From contig JAQBOM010000014.1 of the NCBI GenBank assembly GCA_028288025.1, forward strand, positions 90,477-124,483: DNA of 34,007 bases, written 5' to 3'. The notes under the pieces were generated by a model. That model saw only the letters and a list, made by a program, of their open reading frames with translations. It was not told the origin of the DNA and ran no database searches. A program made the position numbers and the translations under genes. Shown piece by piece: positions 7,317-14,456 of this stretch (position 1 is its first letter; each line of letters opens with the position of its first letter). The DNA is from Mucilaginibacter sp. Its GTDB lineage: Bacteria; Bacteroidota; Bacteroidia; Sphingobacteriales; Sphingobacteriaceae.

Positions 7317-7362
7317 AGCATAAATTGGAGTAGTTTCATTTTGATCCGGTTTATAAATTACT

Positions 7363-9150
7363 ATGAGCCATACATTTCATATCCCGGTATTGGGGTTAGG
7401 TTATTCAATCGACACTCCGTTAAAAGTTGCCCGTTACGGAATTTCATCCGTTATCTCTATTGTAGATGATGAACTGATCGAGAGAATGAGGGAATACCAC
7501 ACTAGAAAGGAGGATTTTATTCCTATTGCCAAATCAGCGACAGACTGCAGGGAGAGGCGGATAACGGAATATTTAAACATGGTGCACAAAATTGTTGAAC
7601 GCCAATTTGAAAAATTGAAGAACGAAAAATTCGAGGCGGGAAGCGACCTTTGCCGCTATTTTGAATTATTACCAGAGTCATCTCAGTTAAAACAAGGCTA
7701 TGACCTGATGATTGAATATCCGGAAAATAAACGAAAACACATATTCCAGGATATTCTCAGGAGCAGGATGACTAAGGGGACTATTGATGTAAATATTATG
7801 TCGAAGGTGGATAAAATGAATTTTAGCGCAAAAGGCGAATATCGCGGAGATGAAAATACCGACGCAATGATAGCTCTGCGTGCCTTTGCTGAAAGCGATC
7901 TTGAATCCTCCATCGTTTTATCAGCCGGAATGAACCCCAGATTGTATAGTTATCTTGAAAATTTCAAAGATTTCATTCCAGACAAAGAAGGAAGGTTACG
8001 AAAAAAGATCATTTTAAAAGTAAGTGATTTTCGCTCAGCTTTTATCCAGGCCAAGTTCCTGGCGAAAAAAGGACTGTGGGTTTCCGAGTTCCGTATTGAG
8101 TCGGGCCTCAACTGCGGCGGTCATGCTTTTGCCACCCAGGGATATTTACTGGGGCCAATTCTCGAAGAATTCAAACAAAAAAGGCCGGAAATGATCTATG
8201 CGTTGAATGATCTTTATCAATCTGCTTTAAGGGATAAAAATATATCGGTATTAAAACAAACCCAACAATTGTTAAGTGTGCAGGGCGGTATAGGTACGAG
8301 TGCCGAAAACGAGTTTTTACTGAAATATTATGAATTGGACGCCACCGGCTGGGGAAGCCCTTTTTTGCTGGTGCCTGAAGCAACGAATGTTGATGAAGAA
8401 ACTTTAAAACAACTCACCATTGCCGACGAGTCGGATTTTTACCTCAGCGCGGCATCGCCACTGGGAATATTGTTTAATAACTTTAAGAATAGCGGTATTG
8501 AAAAACAACGTTTGCAGCGTTTGGAAAAAGGCAGGCCGGGTAGCCCGTGCGTAAAAAAATATCTGGTTACCAACACTGAGTTTACTGAAAAGCCCATTTG
8601 TACGGCTTCAAGGGAATATCAAAACCTAAAGATAAAACAACTGCGATCACTGCAATTAACCATCGATGAATATATGGAGCAGTTTGAAGCGGTAACTGAA
8701 AAAATTTGCCTTTGCGAGGGGTTATGTTCGTCGGCTTACATTAAATATCAAATAAGCAAGCCCAAGGAAAACAAGGCTGTGGCTATTTGCCCTGGTCCAA
8801 ACCTGGCTTACTTTTCAAGAATATACTCGCTCGATGAGATGGTTAAACATATTTATGGAAAGATTGACCTGCTCGATAAAATTGAACGCCCCCATATTTT
8901 TATTAAGGAACTAAATTTATATATCGAATATCTGCAAAAAGATATTAAAACGCATTTAAAGGATCTGAGTGACAAAAAAAGAAAACAACTGGACGGTTTT
9001 AAGGCCCAGCTGCAGGAAGGTGTCAATTACTACAAACAGCTTTTTAGTGAATGGCCCGACCAGACTTCAGCGAAATTAAAGGGTTGGTGTGAAGAATTAA
9101 TCGCTTCAGAAACATTGCTAAACAGTACGCTTGTCAGTGAGCTAATATAA
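7363..9150 (+). CDS. Uncharacterised protein: nitronate-monooxygenase-like barrel plus Cys-rich C-terminal region
   Basis: A 595-residue cytoplasmic protein that I cannot assign to a characterised family. Several segments recall FMN-binding TIM barrels of the nitronate monooxygenase/2-nitropropane dioxygenase type: the start LGLGYSIDTPLKVARYGISS, GLNCGGHAF (248-256, compare the family's GxEAGGH), and VQGGIGTS (306-313) followed by ATGWGSPFLLVPEATN (327-342), matching the phosphate-binding end of the barrel. Residues 395-480 add cysteines C396, C413, C449, C451, C455 and C476 (CLCEGLC cluster), which could bind a metal or Fe-S centre. The last about 100 residues are helical. It is monocistronic, convergent with a universal stress protein and preceded by a Fnr-like promoter. 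A redox flavoprotein used at low oxygen is a plausible but unproven reading. Confidence 0.88.
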   Translation: MSHTFHIPVLGLGYSIDTPLKVARYGISSVISIVDDELIERMREYHTRKEDFIPIAKSATDCRERRITEYLNMVHKIVERQFEKLKNEKFEAGSDLCRYFELLPESSQLKQGYDLMIEYPENKRKHIFQDILRSRMTKGTIDVNIMSKVDKMNFSAKGEYRGDENTDAMIALRAFAESDLESSIVLSAGMNPRLYSYLENFKDFIPDKEGRLRKKIILKVSDFRSAFIQAKFLAKKGLWVSEFRIESGLNCGGHAFATQGYLLGPILEEFKQKRPEMIYALNDLYQSALRDKNISVLKQTQQLLSVQGGIGTSAENEFLLKYYELDATGWGSPFLLVPEATNVDEETLKQLTIADESDFYLSAASPLGILFNNFKNSGIEKQRLQRLEKGRPGSPCVKKYLVTNTEFTEKPICTASREYQNLKIKQLRSLQLTIDEYMEQFEAVTEKICLCEGLCSSAYIKYQISKPKENKAVAICPGPNLAYFSRIYSLDEMVKHIYGKIDLLDKIERPHIFIKELNLYIEYLQKDIKTHLKDLSDKKRKQLDGFKAQLQEGVNYYKQLFSEWPDQTSAKLKGWCEELIASETLLNSTLVSELI

Positions 9151-9164
9151 ATACGGCTACCGGC

Positions 9165-10067
9165 TTATCGAACCGCATCACTTACGGTATTGCCTTGGAT
9201 ACCACCGGGATATGGATAAACAAGTAAAGGCCTCTGAATATAGGTGGACTGGTTATTTATTAAACCGGGGTTGAAAGCGAAATCGCAAGAATCGATGTTT
9301 CGCCGAACCATTACCAGCATATCGAATTTTATGTTTTCAATTAGCCATTGCAGCCCATTTCTCATCGCATTATTAGGCACGCTCCGGTAATACACCCGGC
9401 TATAATTCACATCGGTTACAATAGCTTCCTTAAAGCGTTTGATAGTTGCATCCTGTTCACTATTTAACATACCGGATTGGGTGACGTTTGCTATCAGGAT
9501 CTCGGCCGTAGAAAGCTTAGCCAAACCGGACAGCGTATCAATATAAGCGATGTCGCTATAAGATGCATCCGTTGCAAATACGAATTTCTCGACGTTTCTT
9601 ATGACGGCATCTTCCGGGATGATTAATACCGGTACGTCGGAAGAATCAAGCACCTGGCGGAAACTATTCGCCGTTAAACTATCATGTTCCTCAGACTGTG
9701 AAATCCCGGCTATCACCGTCATTATGATATTTTCCCCGCTTTCAGACCCGCAAATAGAATTTGTTATTAACTCTTCTTCGCAACGGCAGCAAATTGCAGG
9801 CAAAATGCTACCAGGGAAATTTTTCTTTTTTAATTCGTCGGATAACATTGCAGCCAGCTCTTTAAGCCTGTTTTCGGTATCTGTTTTAAAATCATTGTCG
9901 TTTTCACCGGGAAATACATACTGCGCGTCGGCAATTATCTCGGCGGGAACCAGTAATTTACTGTACAATAAAACGTCTGCTTTCATTTTTTGGGCCAGGT
10001 GAAGCGCATACCTTGCCGCATGTTCGGAGCCTGGAGTAAAATCGGTAAGCACTGCTATGGTTTTCAT
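9165..10067 (-). CDS. Universal stress protein, tandem UspA domains
   Basis: A 300-residue protein with two UspA folds, about 1-150 and 155-290. The first begins KTIAVLTDFTPGSEHAARYAL and ends DVPVLIIPED; the second begins KFVFATDASYSDIAYID and ends RPLLVYPYP, giving the normal strand order. Neither domain has the G-x2-G-x9-G(S/T) nucleotide motif (the corresponding loops are AGISQSEEHDSL and RRNIDSCDFAF), so it is probably the non-ATP-binding type. It is convergent with the 595-residue protein (14 bp between stops) and has its own upstream TGA-N6-TCA site. Such tandem proteins are commonly induced by low oxygen or stress in this phylum; the exact role is unknown. Confidence 0.93.
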   Translation of the reverse strand: MKTIAVLTDFTPGSEHAARYALHLAQKMKADVLLYSKLLVPAEIIADAQYVFPGENDNDFKTDTENRLKELAAMLSDELKKKNFPGSILPAICCRCEEELITNSICGSESGENIIMTVIAGISQSEEHDSLTANSFRQVLDSSDVPVLIIPEDAVIRNVEKFVFATDASYSDIAYIDTLSGLAKLSTAEILIANVTQSGMLNSEQDATIKRFKEAIVTDVNYSRVYYRSVPNNAMRNGLQWLIENIKFDMLVMVRRNIDSCDFAFNPGLINNQSTYIQRPLLVYPYPGGIQGNTVSDAVR

Positions 10068-10089
10068 ATATCGATAGTGTGGTATACTG

Positions 10090-10132
10090 TAAAGTTGACG
10101 AAATTAGGACGGAGAAAAAATGAGCGATATCA
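10090..10132 (-). promoter_or_regulatory. Candidate Crp/Fnr operator plus weak -7 element for the universal stress protein
   Basis: On the minus strand TGATATCGCTCA (complement of 10121-10132) fits TGA-N6-TCA. The complement of 10090-10097 reads CAACTTTA, a degenerate TAnnTTTG. The centres are 33 bp apart, so the operator would sit near -41 from a start around 10086, with an 18-base leader. The remaining spacer to 10280 shows nothing else I can support. Confidence 0.45.
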
Positions 10133-10279
10133 CTTAAATTTCGAATTGTTATCAGTTATAGGGTTCGTCATCTTATCGGACAAATCACTAGTTAGGGCTA
10201 AAATGGAGCGATCAGCTTTAAATTGATGTGCATTCAAGTAATTGCTTTATTCAATGGGTGAAAAATGAAGAGTAAACAA

Positions 10280-10310
10280 AAATGCCCTATACATAAAGTA
10301 TAAGGCATTT
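10280..10310 (-). terminator. Rho-independent terminator downstream of tRNA-Ser
   Basis: AAATGCC-C-TATAC (10280-10292), loop ATAAA, GTATA-A-GGCATTT (10298-10310), with one mismatch. Read on the minus strand it is followed by TTTGTTT, as expected for the tRNA transcript; read on the plus strand it is followed by ATTGTTTTT and could also stop rightward transcription. Confidence 0.75.
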
Positions 10311-10322
10311 ATTGTTTTTAGG

Positions 10323-10412
10323 TGGCGGAGAGTTAGGGATTCGAACCCCAGGACCCTGTTACAAGTCAACAGTTTTCAAGACTGCCGCAATCGACCACTC
10401 TGCCAACTCTCC
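10323..10412 (-). tRNA. tRNA-Ser(UGA)
   Basis: A 90-base tRNA with a long variable arm. The acceptor stem GGAGAGT pairs with ACTCTCC, G is the discriminator, and CCA is encoded at 10325-10323. The anticodon loop is CTTGAAA, with anticodon TGA at 10378-10376, and the T-loop is GGTTCGAATCC. The long extra arm and anticodon identify serine. Confidence 0.97.
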
Positions 10413-10567
10413 GGGGGCAAAAGTACAAAACCGGGCCGAATTGGCAAATTTGATATTGAGTTTTTTTACTTATTTGGTAAAATATTGATTATGAATGCGT
10501 TGTATTGTTTATATGATCGAAAGAAGGTTCAATGCGTTGTTGTTGCAACGTTTACCACCCAACTGAT

Positions 10568-11536
10568 TTAGTCGATCATGTCGCCCCTGAACTTGTTAAA
10601 TCGTGGCTTAGCAACCTTTACGTTGCGTTTGGCAAAGTCGAGGCTGGCGTTTAATTCAAAACCGATCAGTAAAATAAACGAGTTGAGATAAAGCCACAGC
10701 ATTAACACGATAAGCGTGCCTATTGAGCCGTATAGTTTGTTATATGACGAAAAGTTGTTGATATAATACCCAAAGCCGATAGAGGTTAGAATTGCCAGGC
10801 CAGTGGCTAAAACGGATCCCGTATTTAAGAATTTCCACTTTTCTTTATTTGCAGGGCCATACCTGTAAAGCAATGAAATGGAGACGAAAAATATTGCGAT
10901 AACGATAAGCCACCTCGAAAACGTGATGATGTACAACCAGAAATGACTGCTGCTGTTCATATGCGCCTGCATAAACGCGATAATACTTTGTCCTACAATC
11001 ATCACCACAATAGCAAAAAGCATCGAAACACTTATTCCCAAAGTTAAAAACAGTGCGATGATCCTGCGTTTTAACCAGCCCCGTTTTTCTGCTACAAGAG
11101 ATGACTTATTAAAGTCCTGCATTAATTTATGTACGCCGCTTGTTGCAAAGTATAAAGCGGTTAAAAAGCCGACAGACAACAAACTGGGATGAGGCCGTTT
11201 GATGATATCCTCAATGGTAGCCTGGAAAGCCATGTACGCATTGTAGGGCAAAATGGTTGAAAGAAGATTAAGCAGTTGCGCCTGGAAATTCTTTATCGGT
11301 ATGAACGGAATAAGCGTAAATAAGAAGATAGTAGCCGGGAAAAAGGCGAGCATAAAACTATAAGCCAATGACGATGCACGGTTTACCAGCGAACTCTGCT
11401 GAATTTCGGTGATAAAGAAACTAAAAACCTCGTACAATGACATCGGCCGAAATCCCGGGATAAAAATGGATTTGGTACGGCTAACCAGCCGGTTGTAAAA
11501 TTTGACATGCAGCAGCAGCCGGTGTATCCATTTCAT
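10568..11536 (-). CDS. YihY/BrkB family membrane protein
   Basis: A 322-residue inner-membrane protein with the family's order of features: an N-terminal amphipathic part, then SLAYSFMLAFFPATIFLFTL, then ALYFATSGVHKLMQDFNK, and near the end LYGSIGTLIVLMLWLYLNSFILLIGFELNA. Six membrane helices are predicted. The family was once called ribonuclease BN in error; the molecular function is not established, though a transport-like role is assumed. It is the last gene of the leftward five-gene operon, starting 10 bp after the thioesterase stop. The C-terminal basic tail (AKRNVKVAKPRFNKFRGD) is cytoplasmic by the positive-inside rule. Confidence 0.93.
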   Translation of the reverse strand: MKWIHRLLLHVKFYNRLVSRTKSIFIPGFRPMSLYEVFSFFITEIQQSSLVNRASSLAYSFMLAFFPATIFLFTLIPFIPIKNFQAQLLNLLSTILPYNAYMAFQATIEDIIKRPHPSLLSVGFLTALYFATSGVHKLMQDFNKSSLVAEKRGWLKRRIIALFLTLGISVSMLFAIVVMIVGQSIIAFMQAHMNSSSHFWLYIITFSRWLIVIAIFFVSISLLYRYGPANKEKWKFLNTGSVLATGLAILTSIGFGYYINNFSSYNKLYGSIGTLIVLMLWLYLNSFILLIGFELNASLDFAKRNVKVAKPRFNKFRGDMID

Positions 11537-11546
11537 CAGCCCGAAA

Positions 11547-11954
11547 TTACTTAAAAAATGGCTTTACCTTGTCCAGAAATTCAGCCGAAGGCAAGCAGGG
11601 ACGGTTCGTTTTCATATTTATAAATACCAGCAGGGTTTCGCCGGTATTGATCAGTTCCTGCTTCTCGTTATACAATTCGTATTTAAAATGTATCCGCACC
11701 CGCGGCATTGTTTCCATAATAACTTTTATGGTTATTTCTTCATCGTACAAAGCCGGCTTCAGGTAATAGCAGTGCAATTCCATCACTGGCATTTTGATAC
11801 CCGATTCTTCCATGCCGCTGTAGGTGAGGCCAAGGCTCCGGAGCATTTCAACCCGGCCAACTTCATAAAATTCGGCATAATTACCGTAATACATATAGCC
11901 CATCTGATCGGTTTCACCGTAGCGGACACGCAATTTGGTAGAATGCTCAAACAT
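11547..11954 (-). CDS. Acyl-CoA thioesterase, 4HBT hotdog fold (YbgC-like)
   Basis: A 135-residue single-domain hotdog thioesterase. The N-terminal motif RYGETDQMGYMYYGNY contains the catalytic aspartate (D16) and the Tyr/Gly/Asn positions of the 4-hydroxybenzoyl-CoA thioesterase family; the central helix is FYEVGRVEMLRSLGL, and the strand ELHCYYLKPALYDEEI is typical. It would hydrolyse short acyl-CoA or acyl-ACP esters; the substrate is not deducible. Its ATG overlaps the mltG stop by one base (TAATG), so translation is coupled, and YihY follows after 10 bp. Confidence 0.92.
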   Translation of the reverse strand: MFEHSTKLRVRYGETDQMGYMYYGNYAEFYEVGRVEMLRSLGLTYSGMEESGIKMPVMELHCYYLKPALYDEEITIKVIMETMPRVRIHFKYELYNEKQELINTGETLLVFINMKTNRPCLPSAEFLDKVKPFFK

Positions 11955-13009
11955 TATTTTTTGATGTGTCTTTCGTTAAGCGCCTGTTGAAACCTGCGTG
12001 CGTTGGCCAAATGGTCGGCAACATTGGTAGCAAAATTATGATAGCCCGAAAAATCTTCCTTGGCGCACATATAAATATAGTCGCTTTTTTTGTAATCAAG
12101 CACCGAATTAACCGCATTGACAGAAGGCATCATGATAGGGCCCGGCGGCAACCCGGTGTGCAGATATGTGTTATAAGGCGAGTTTATCAAAAGATATTTC
12201 TTAAGCACACGCCTGATGGTAAAATCGTTTTGTGCAAAAATAACGGTCGGGTCGGCCTCCAGCTTCATTCCCTTCCTCAACCGGTTTAAATACAAACCGG
12301 CAACGGCAGGCATTTCGTCGTCATGGAGCGCTTCAGCGTCGACGATGGAGGCTAAGATCGAAACCTGTACCGGGCTCAGGTTTATTGCCGCTGCTTTCTG
12401 CCTGCGCTCCGGCGTCCAAAACTTCTCGTAATTGGCATGCATGCGCTTAAAAAACTTCTCCGGCGACGTGTTCCAATACATCTGGTAGGAGTTAGGCAGG
12501 AACATGGTATAAACATTCTCCGGCGTAAAGCCATACTTCTGGACGAACGCTGCCGAGTCAAGCAGGTGAATAATGGCAACTGAATCCGGCTCTATCTTTT
12601 TTGCCACAAAACCTGCAAACTGTTCCTTGAGCCTTAGGTTGTGAAATGCCACGGTTACTGGCTCCTGGTTGCCTGATGCCAGCATGTTGATCAATTTGCG
12701 GTTGCTCATACCTTCATGCAGGTGGTATCTGCCCGGTTTTACCCGGATCTTATAATTCATATTCTCGGCTGCCCAATAAAATGAGGAGGTATCCTTTACG
12801 ATGCCCTCATCCTTGATTTTATTGTAAACCTCGTTAAACCCGGTGCCGGTACGGATAAACAGGTATTCCTGTTTGCCGGTAACATTCGGACTGAAATATT
12901 TGAGGTAGTAGTTAATGCCGGTAATTGCCAGGGCGATGAAAAGTATCACCACCATGATAATAATGAATTTTTTGAATGTACCGCCCGAAGCTGCTTTTTT
13001 CTTAGCCAT
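11954..13009 (-). CDS. mltG: Endolytic peptidoglycan transglycosylase MltG (YceG-like)
   Basis: A 351-residue protein with a short basic cytoplasmic head (MAKKKAASGGTFKK), one membrane helix (about 15-34), a LysM-like domain and the YceG catalytic domain. The catalytic Glu is E226 in ASIVDAEAL, aligned with the E. coli IVEKET site, followed by LYLNRLRKGMKLEADPTVIFA and TGLPPGPIMMPS, the most conserved stretches of the family. It cuts nascent glycan strands in the periplasm and sets their length. It is in one operon with a PASTA protein, a rhodanese and two further genes, divergent from ddl. Confidence 0.97.
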   Translation of the reverse strand: MAKKKAASGGTFKKFIIIMVVILFIALAITGINYYLKYFSPNVTGKQEYLFIRTGTGFNEVYNKIKDEGIVKDTSSFYWAAENMNYKIRVKPGRYHLHEGMSNRKLINMLASGNQEPVTVAFHNLRLKEQFAGFVAKKIEPDSVAIIHLLDSAAFVQKYGFTPENVYTMFLPNSYQMYWNTSPEKFFKRMHANYEKFWTPERRQKAAAINLSPVQVSILASIVDAEALHDDEMPAVAGLYLNRLRKGMKLEADPTVIFAQNDFTIRRVLKKYLLINSPYNTYLHTGLPPGPIMMPSVNAVNSVLDYKKSDYIYMCAKEDFSGYHNFATNVADHLANARRFQQALNERHIKK

Positions 13010-13028
13010 TTTTTAATAATCTGTATTT

Positions 13029-13331
13029 TTATTTGAGTTTTTGCAGGGCCATTAACCCGCCGGATAGGTTCCTTACATTCAGATACCCGTTTTCTAATAG
13101 AATTGTCCTTGCTGTTTCACTTCTTAACCCGGCTTTGCACATAACAATGATCTCATCGGTTTTGTTATAACTAATCCGGCTCAAATTTCTGGTGAGTTTT
13201 GACAAAGGGATATTGCACCCGCCAATGTTAAAGGTATGATATTCAATTTCCTCCCGGACATCGAGCAAATTTAGAACTTCGCCGTTACGAAATCGCGTCG
13301 AAAGTTCCTGTCCGTTAATTGGGTGGTGCAT
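13029..13331 (-). CDS. Single-domain rhodanese-like protein
   Basis: A 100-residue cytoplasmic protein made of one rhodanese domain: LLDVREEIEYHTFNIGGCNIP near the start and the active-site loop CKAGLRS with C65, ending GGLMALQKL. The complete six-residue active loop suggests an active sulfurtransferase or sulfur carrier rather than a dead domain. It has no signal peptide. Its start lies inside the 3' end of the PASTA gene (17-bp overlap), and mltG begins 19 bp after its stop, so it is translationally coupled within the operon. The physiological sulfur donor and acceptor are unknown. Confidence 0.93.
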   Translation of the reverse strand: MHHPINGQELSTRFRNGEVLNLLDVREEIEYHTFNIGGCNIPLSKLTRNLSRISYNKTDEIIVMCKAGLRSETARTILLENGYLNVRNLSGGLMALQKLK

Positions 13332-14100
13332 TGGTTTTTTTGCCCTGTGCTACAGTAAGGTTGATGCGGGTGCCGATGCTCACCTTGCTCGCCGAATCGG
13401 TTTTCATAGGCGACTGTGCTACCACAACCACATTTGTCGAATCCGTTATCATGCCCTGGTAGTTTATTATGCCAAGTGTTAGCCCGGATTGTTTGATCAC
13501 AAACTTCACCTCATCAAGGTCCCGGTTTACAAAATCCGGGATATCCACTTCACTGGCACCTGCGCCGTTGCCCAGCACAAGGTCGATCTTTGAGCCTTTT
13601 GGAAGCTTCGTGCCCGGCTTGATCACCTGCCCGCCAAACCTAACCTCGAGTACGTGATTTGCAATGTCCGGCTTGAACGTAGTGTCCCCAACCTTCAAGC
13701 CATAATTTGCGATAGTTGCCACAGCCTCGCGATAGGTAGATTGCTCAAGGTTGGGAAGGGCCACGGGCGGGGCAAGGCGGGTTACAACGGTTAAATATAT
13801 GGTCCTGTTTTCTTTTACGTTGGTGCCGGCATCCGGGTCTTGTTCCACAACGGCTCCCGGTGGCTGGTCGAGTACATATACCGAGTCTATTTTATATTCA
13901 AAACCCTGGTCCTTCAATAAATTCATTGCCTTTTCAACCTGCATGCCCTTTAGCTGCGGAACAGGTATGCCCTCGCCATGACGGGTATAAAATCCCAAAC
14001 TAAAAAAAATGATCAGGAAAGCCAGCACGACCGAGCCAAGCGCCATCAGCAGATTATTGCGGAACTGCTTTGTTTTTAAGTAAGTCCAAAATTTATTCAT
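13315..14100 (-). CDS. Membrane-anchored protein with three PASTA domains
   Basis: A 261-residue protein read from MNKFWTYLKT. An ATG two codons upstream (14106) is equally possible. The frame is open up to 14196, but that extension crosses a perfect -7 promoter element, so the short form is preferred. A basic head is followed by one helix (ALGSVVLAFLIIFFSLGF), then PASTA domain 1 (from VPQLKGMQVEKAMNLL), domain 2 (from ALPNLEQSTYREAVATI) and domain 3 (from IPDFVNRDLDEVKFVI), each closing with a G-T-x-I/L-x-L-x-V strand. There is no kinase or transpeptidase domain; stand-alone PASTA proteins beside ddl are common in Bacteroidetes. It probably binds peptidoglycan. It is the first gene of the operon with rhodanese and mltG. 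Confidence 0.93.
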   Translation of the reverse strand: MNKFWTYLKTKQFRNNLLMALGSVVLAFLIIFFSLGFYTRHGEGIPVPQLKGMQVEKAMNLLKDQGFEYKIDSVYVLDQPPGAVVEQDPDAGTNVKENRTIYLTVVTRLAPPVALPNLEQSTYREAVATIANYGLKVGDTTFKPDIANHVLEVRFGGQVIKPGTKLPKGSKIDLVLGNGAGASEVDIPDFVNRDLDEVKFVIKQSGLTLGIINYQGMITDSTNVVVVAQSPMKTDSASKVSIGTRINLTVAQGKKTNAPPN

Positions 14101-14134
14101 TTGCATTGAAGAATGTTCACAGCCAATTAACGAC

Positions 14135-14142
14135 CAAACATA
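14135..14142 (-). promoter_or_regulatory. -7 element for the PASTA-mltG operon
   Basis: The complement of 14135-14142 reads TATGTTTG, a perfect TAnnTTTG. The predicted start is near 14131, about 30 bases before the ATG at 14100. No clear TTTG is seen at -33. Confidence 0.6.
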
Positions 14143-14338
14143 GGGATTTTTTAATTCTGAATTCGGGTTTTCAACTTTTCTGTCCTTGTTTTTCAATGAC
14201 GTTCAGGGAGAATTCGTCGTTCCTGGTTCTGTCATCATATAACGAAAATGCCGCCAGGTTATTTTCCCAAAAACACGAGTAGTGGCGCTGCAAGACTATT
14301 AAATTACGAAAGCTATAGCAGTTATAAGCAAATCCGAA

Positions 14339-14354
14339 CCCGATAGCTATCGGG
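14339..14354. repeat. 16-bp perfect palindrome CCCGATAGCTATCGGG (copy 1)
   Basis: A self-complementary 16-mer in the spacer between the PASTA operon and ddl. An identical copy lies at 21337-21352. Confidence 0.8.
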
Positions 14355-14360
14355 TCGAAC

Positions 14361-14437
14361 ATCCGAAATTCGAAATCAAAAGAATTCCACATTCAAAACA
14401 AATCCAAATCAAATCACATCCGAAATTCGAAATCAAA
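14361..14437. repeat. Direct repeat of 20 bp upstream of ddl
   Basis: ATCCGAAATTCGAAATCAAA occurs at 14361-14380 and 14418-14437, separated by 37 bp that contain further AATCAAATC variants. The second copy lies just before the ddl -7 element. Confidence 0.85.
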
Positions 14438-14442
14438 TCACT

Positions 14443-14450
14443 TATCTTTG
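14443..14450 (+). promoter_or_regulatory. -7 element directly in front of ddl (leaderless mRNA predicted)
   Basis: TATCTTTG is a perfect TAnnTTTG ending 6 bases before the A of the ATG at 14457. With the usual distance the transcript would begin at or within a base or two of the start codon. No clear -33 TTTG is seen. Confidence 0.55.
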
Positions 14451-14456
14451 AAGCCT

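Noticed and set aside
9601..10002. 133-codon plus-strand frame inside the universal stress protein region
   Set aside because: Antisense shadow of a well-supported gene with no recognisable features.
14106..14196. N-terminal extension of the PASTA protein (30 extra codons)
   Set aside because: It crosses a perfect -7 element and encodes a polar sequence ahead of the normal cytoplasmic head; the ATG at 14100 or 14106 fits better.
14448..14456. TTG start three codons upstream of ddl
   Set aside because: The TTG is part of the TATCTTTG promoter element; the ATG at 14457 matches the family N-terminus.
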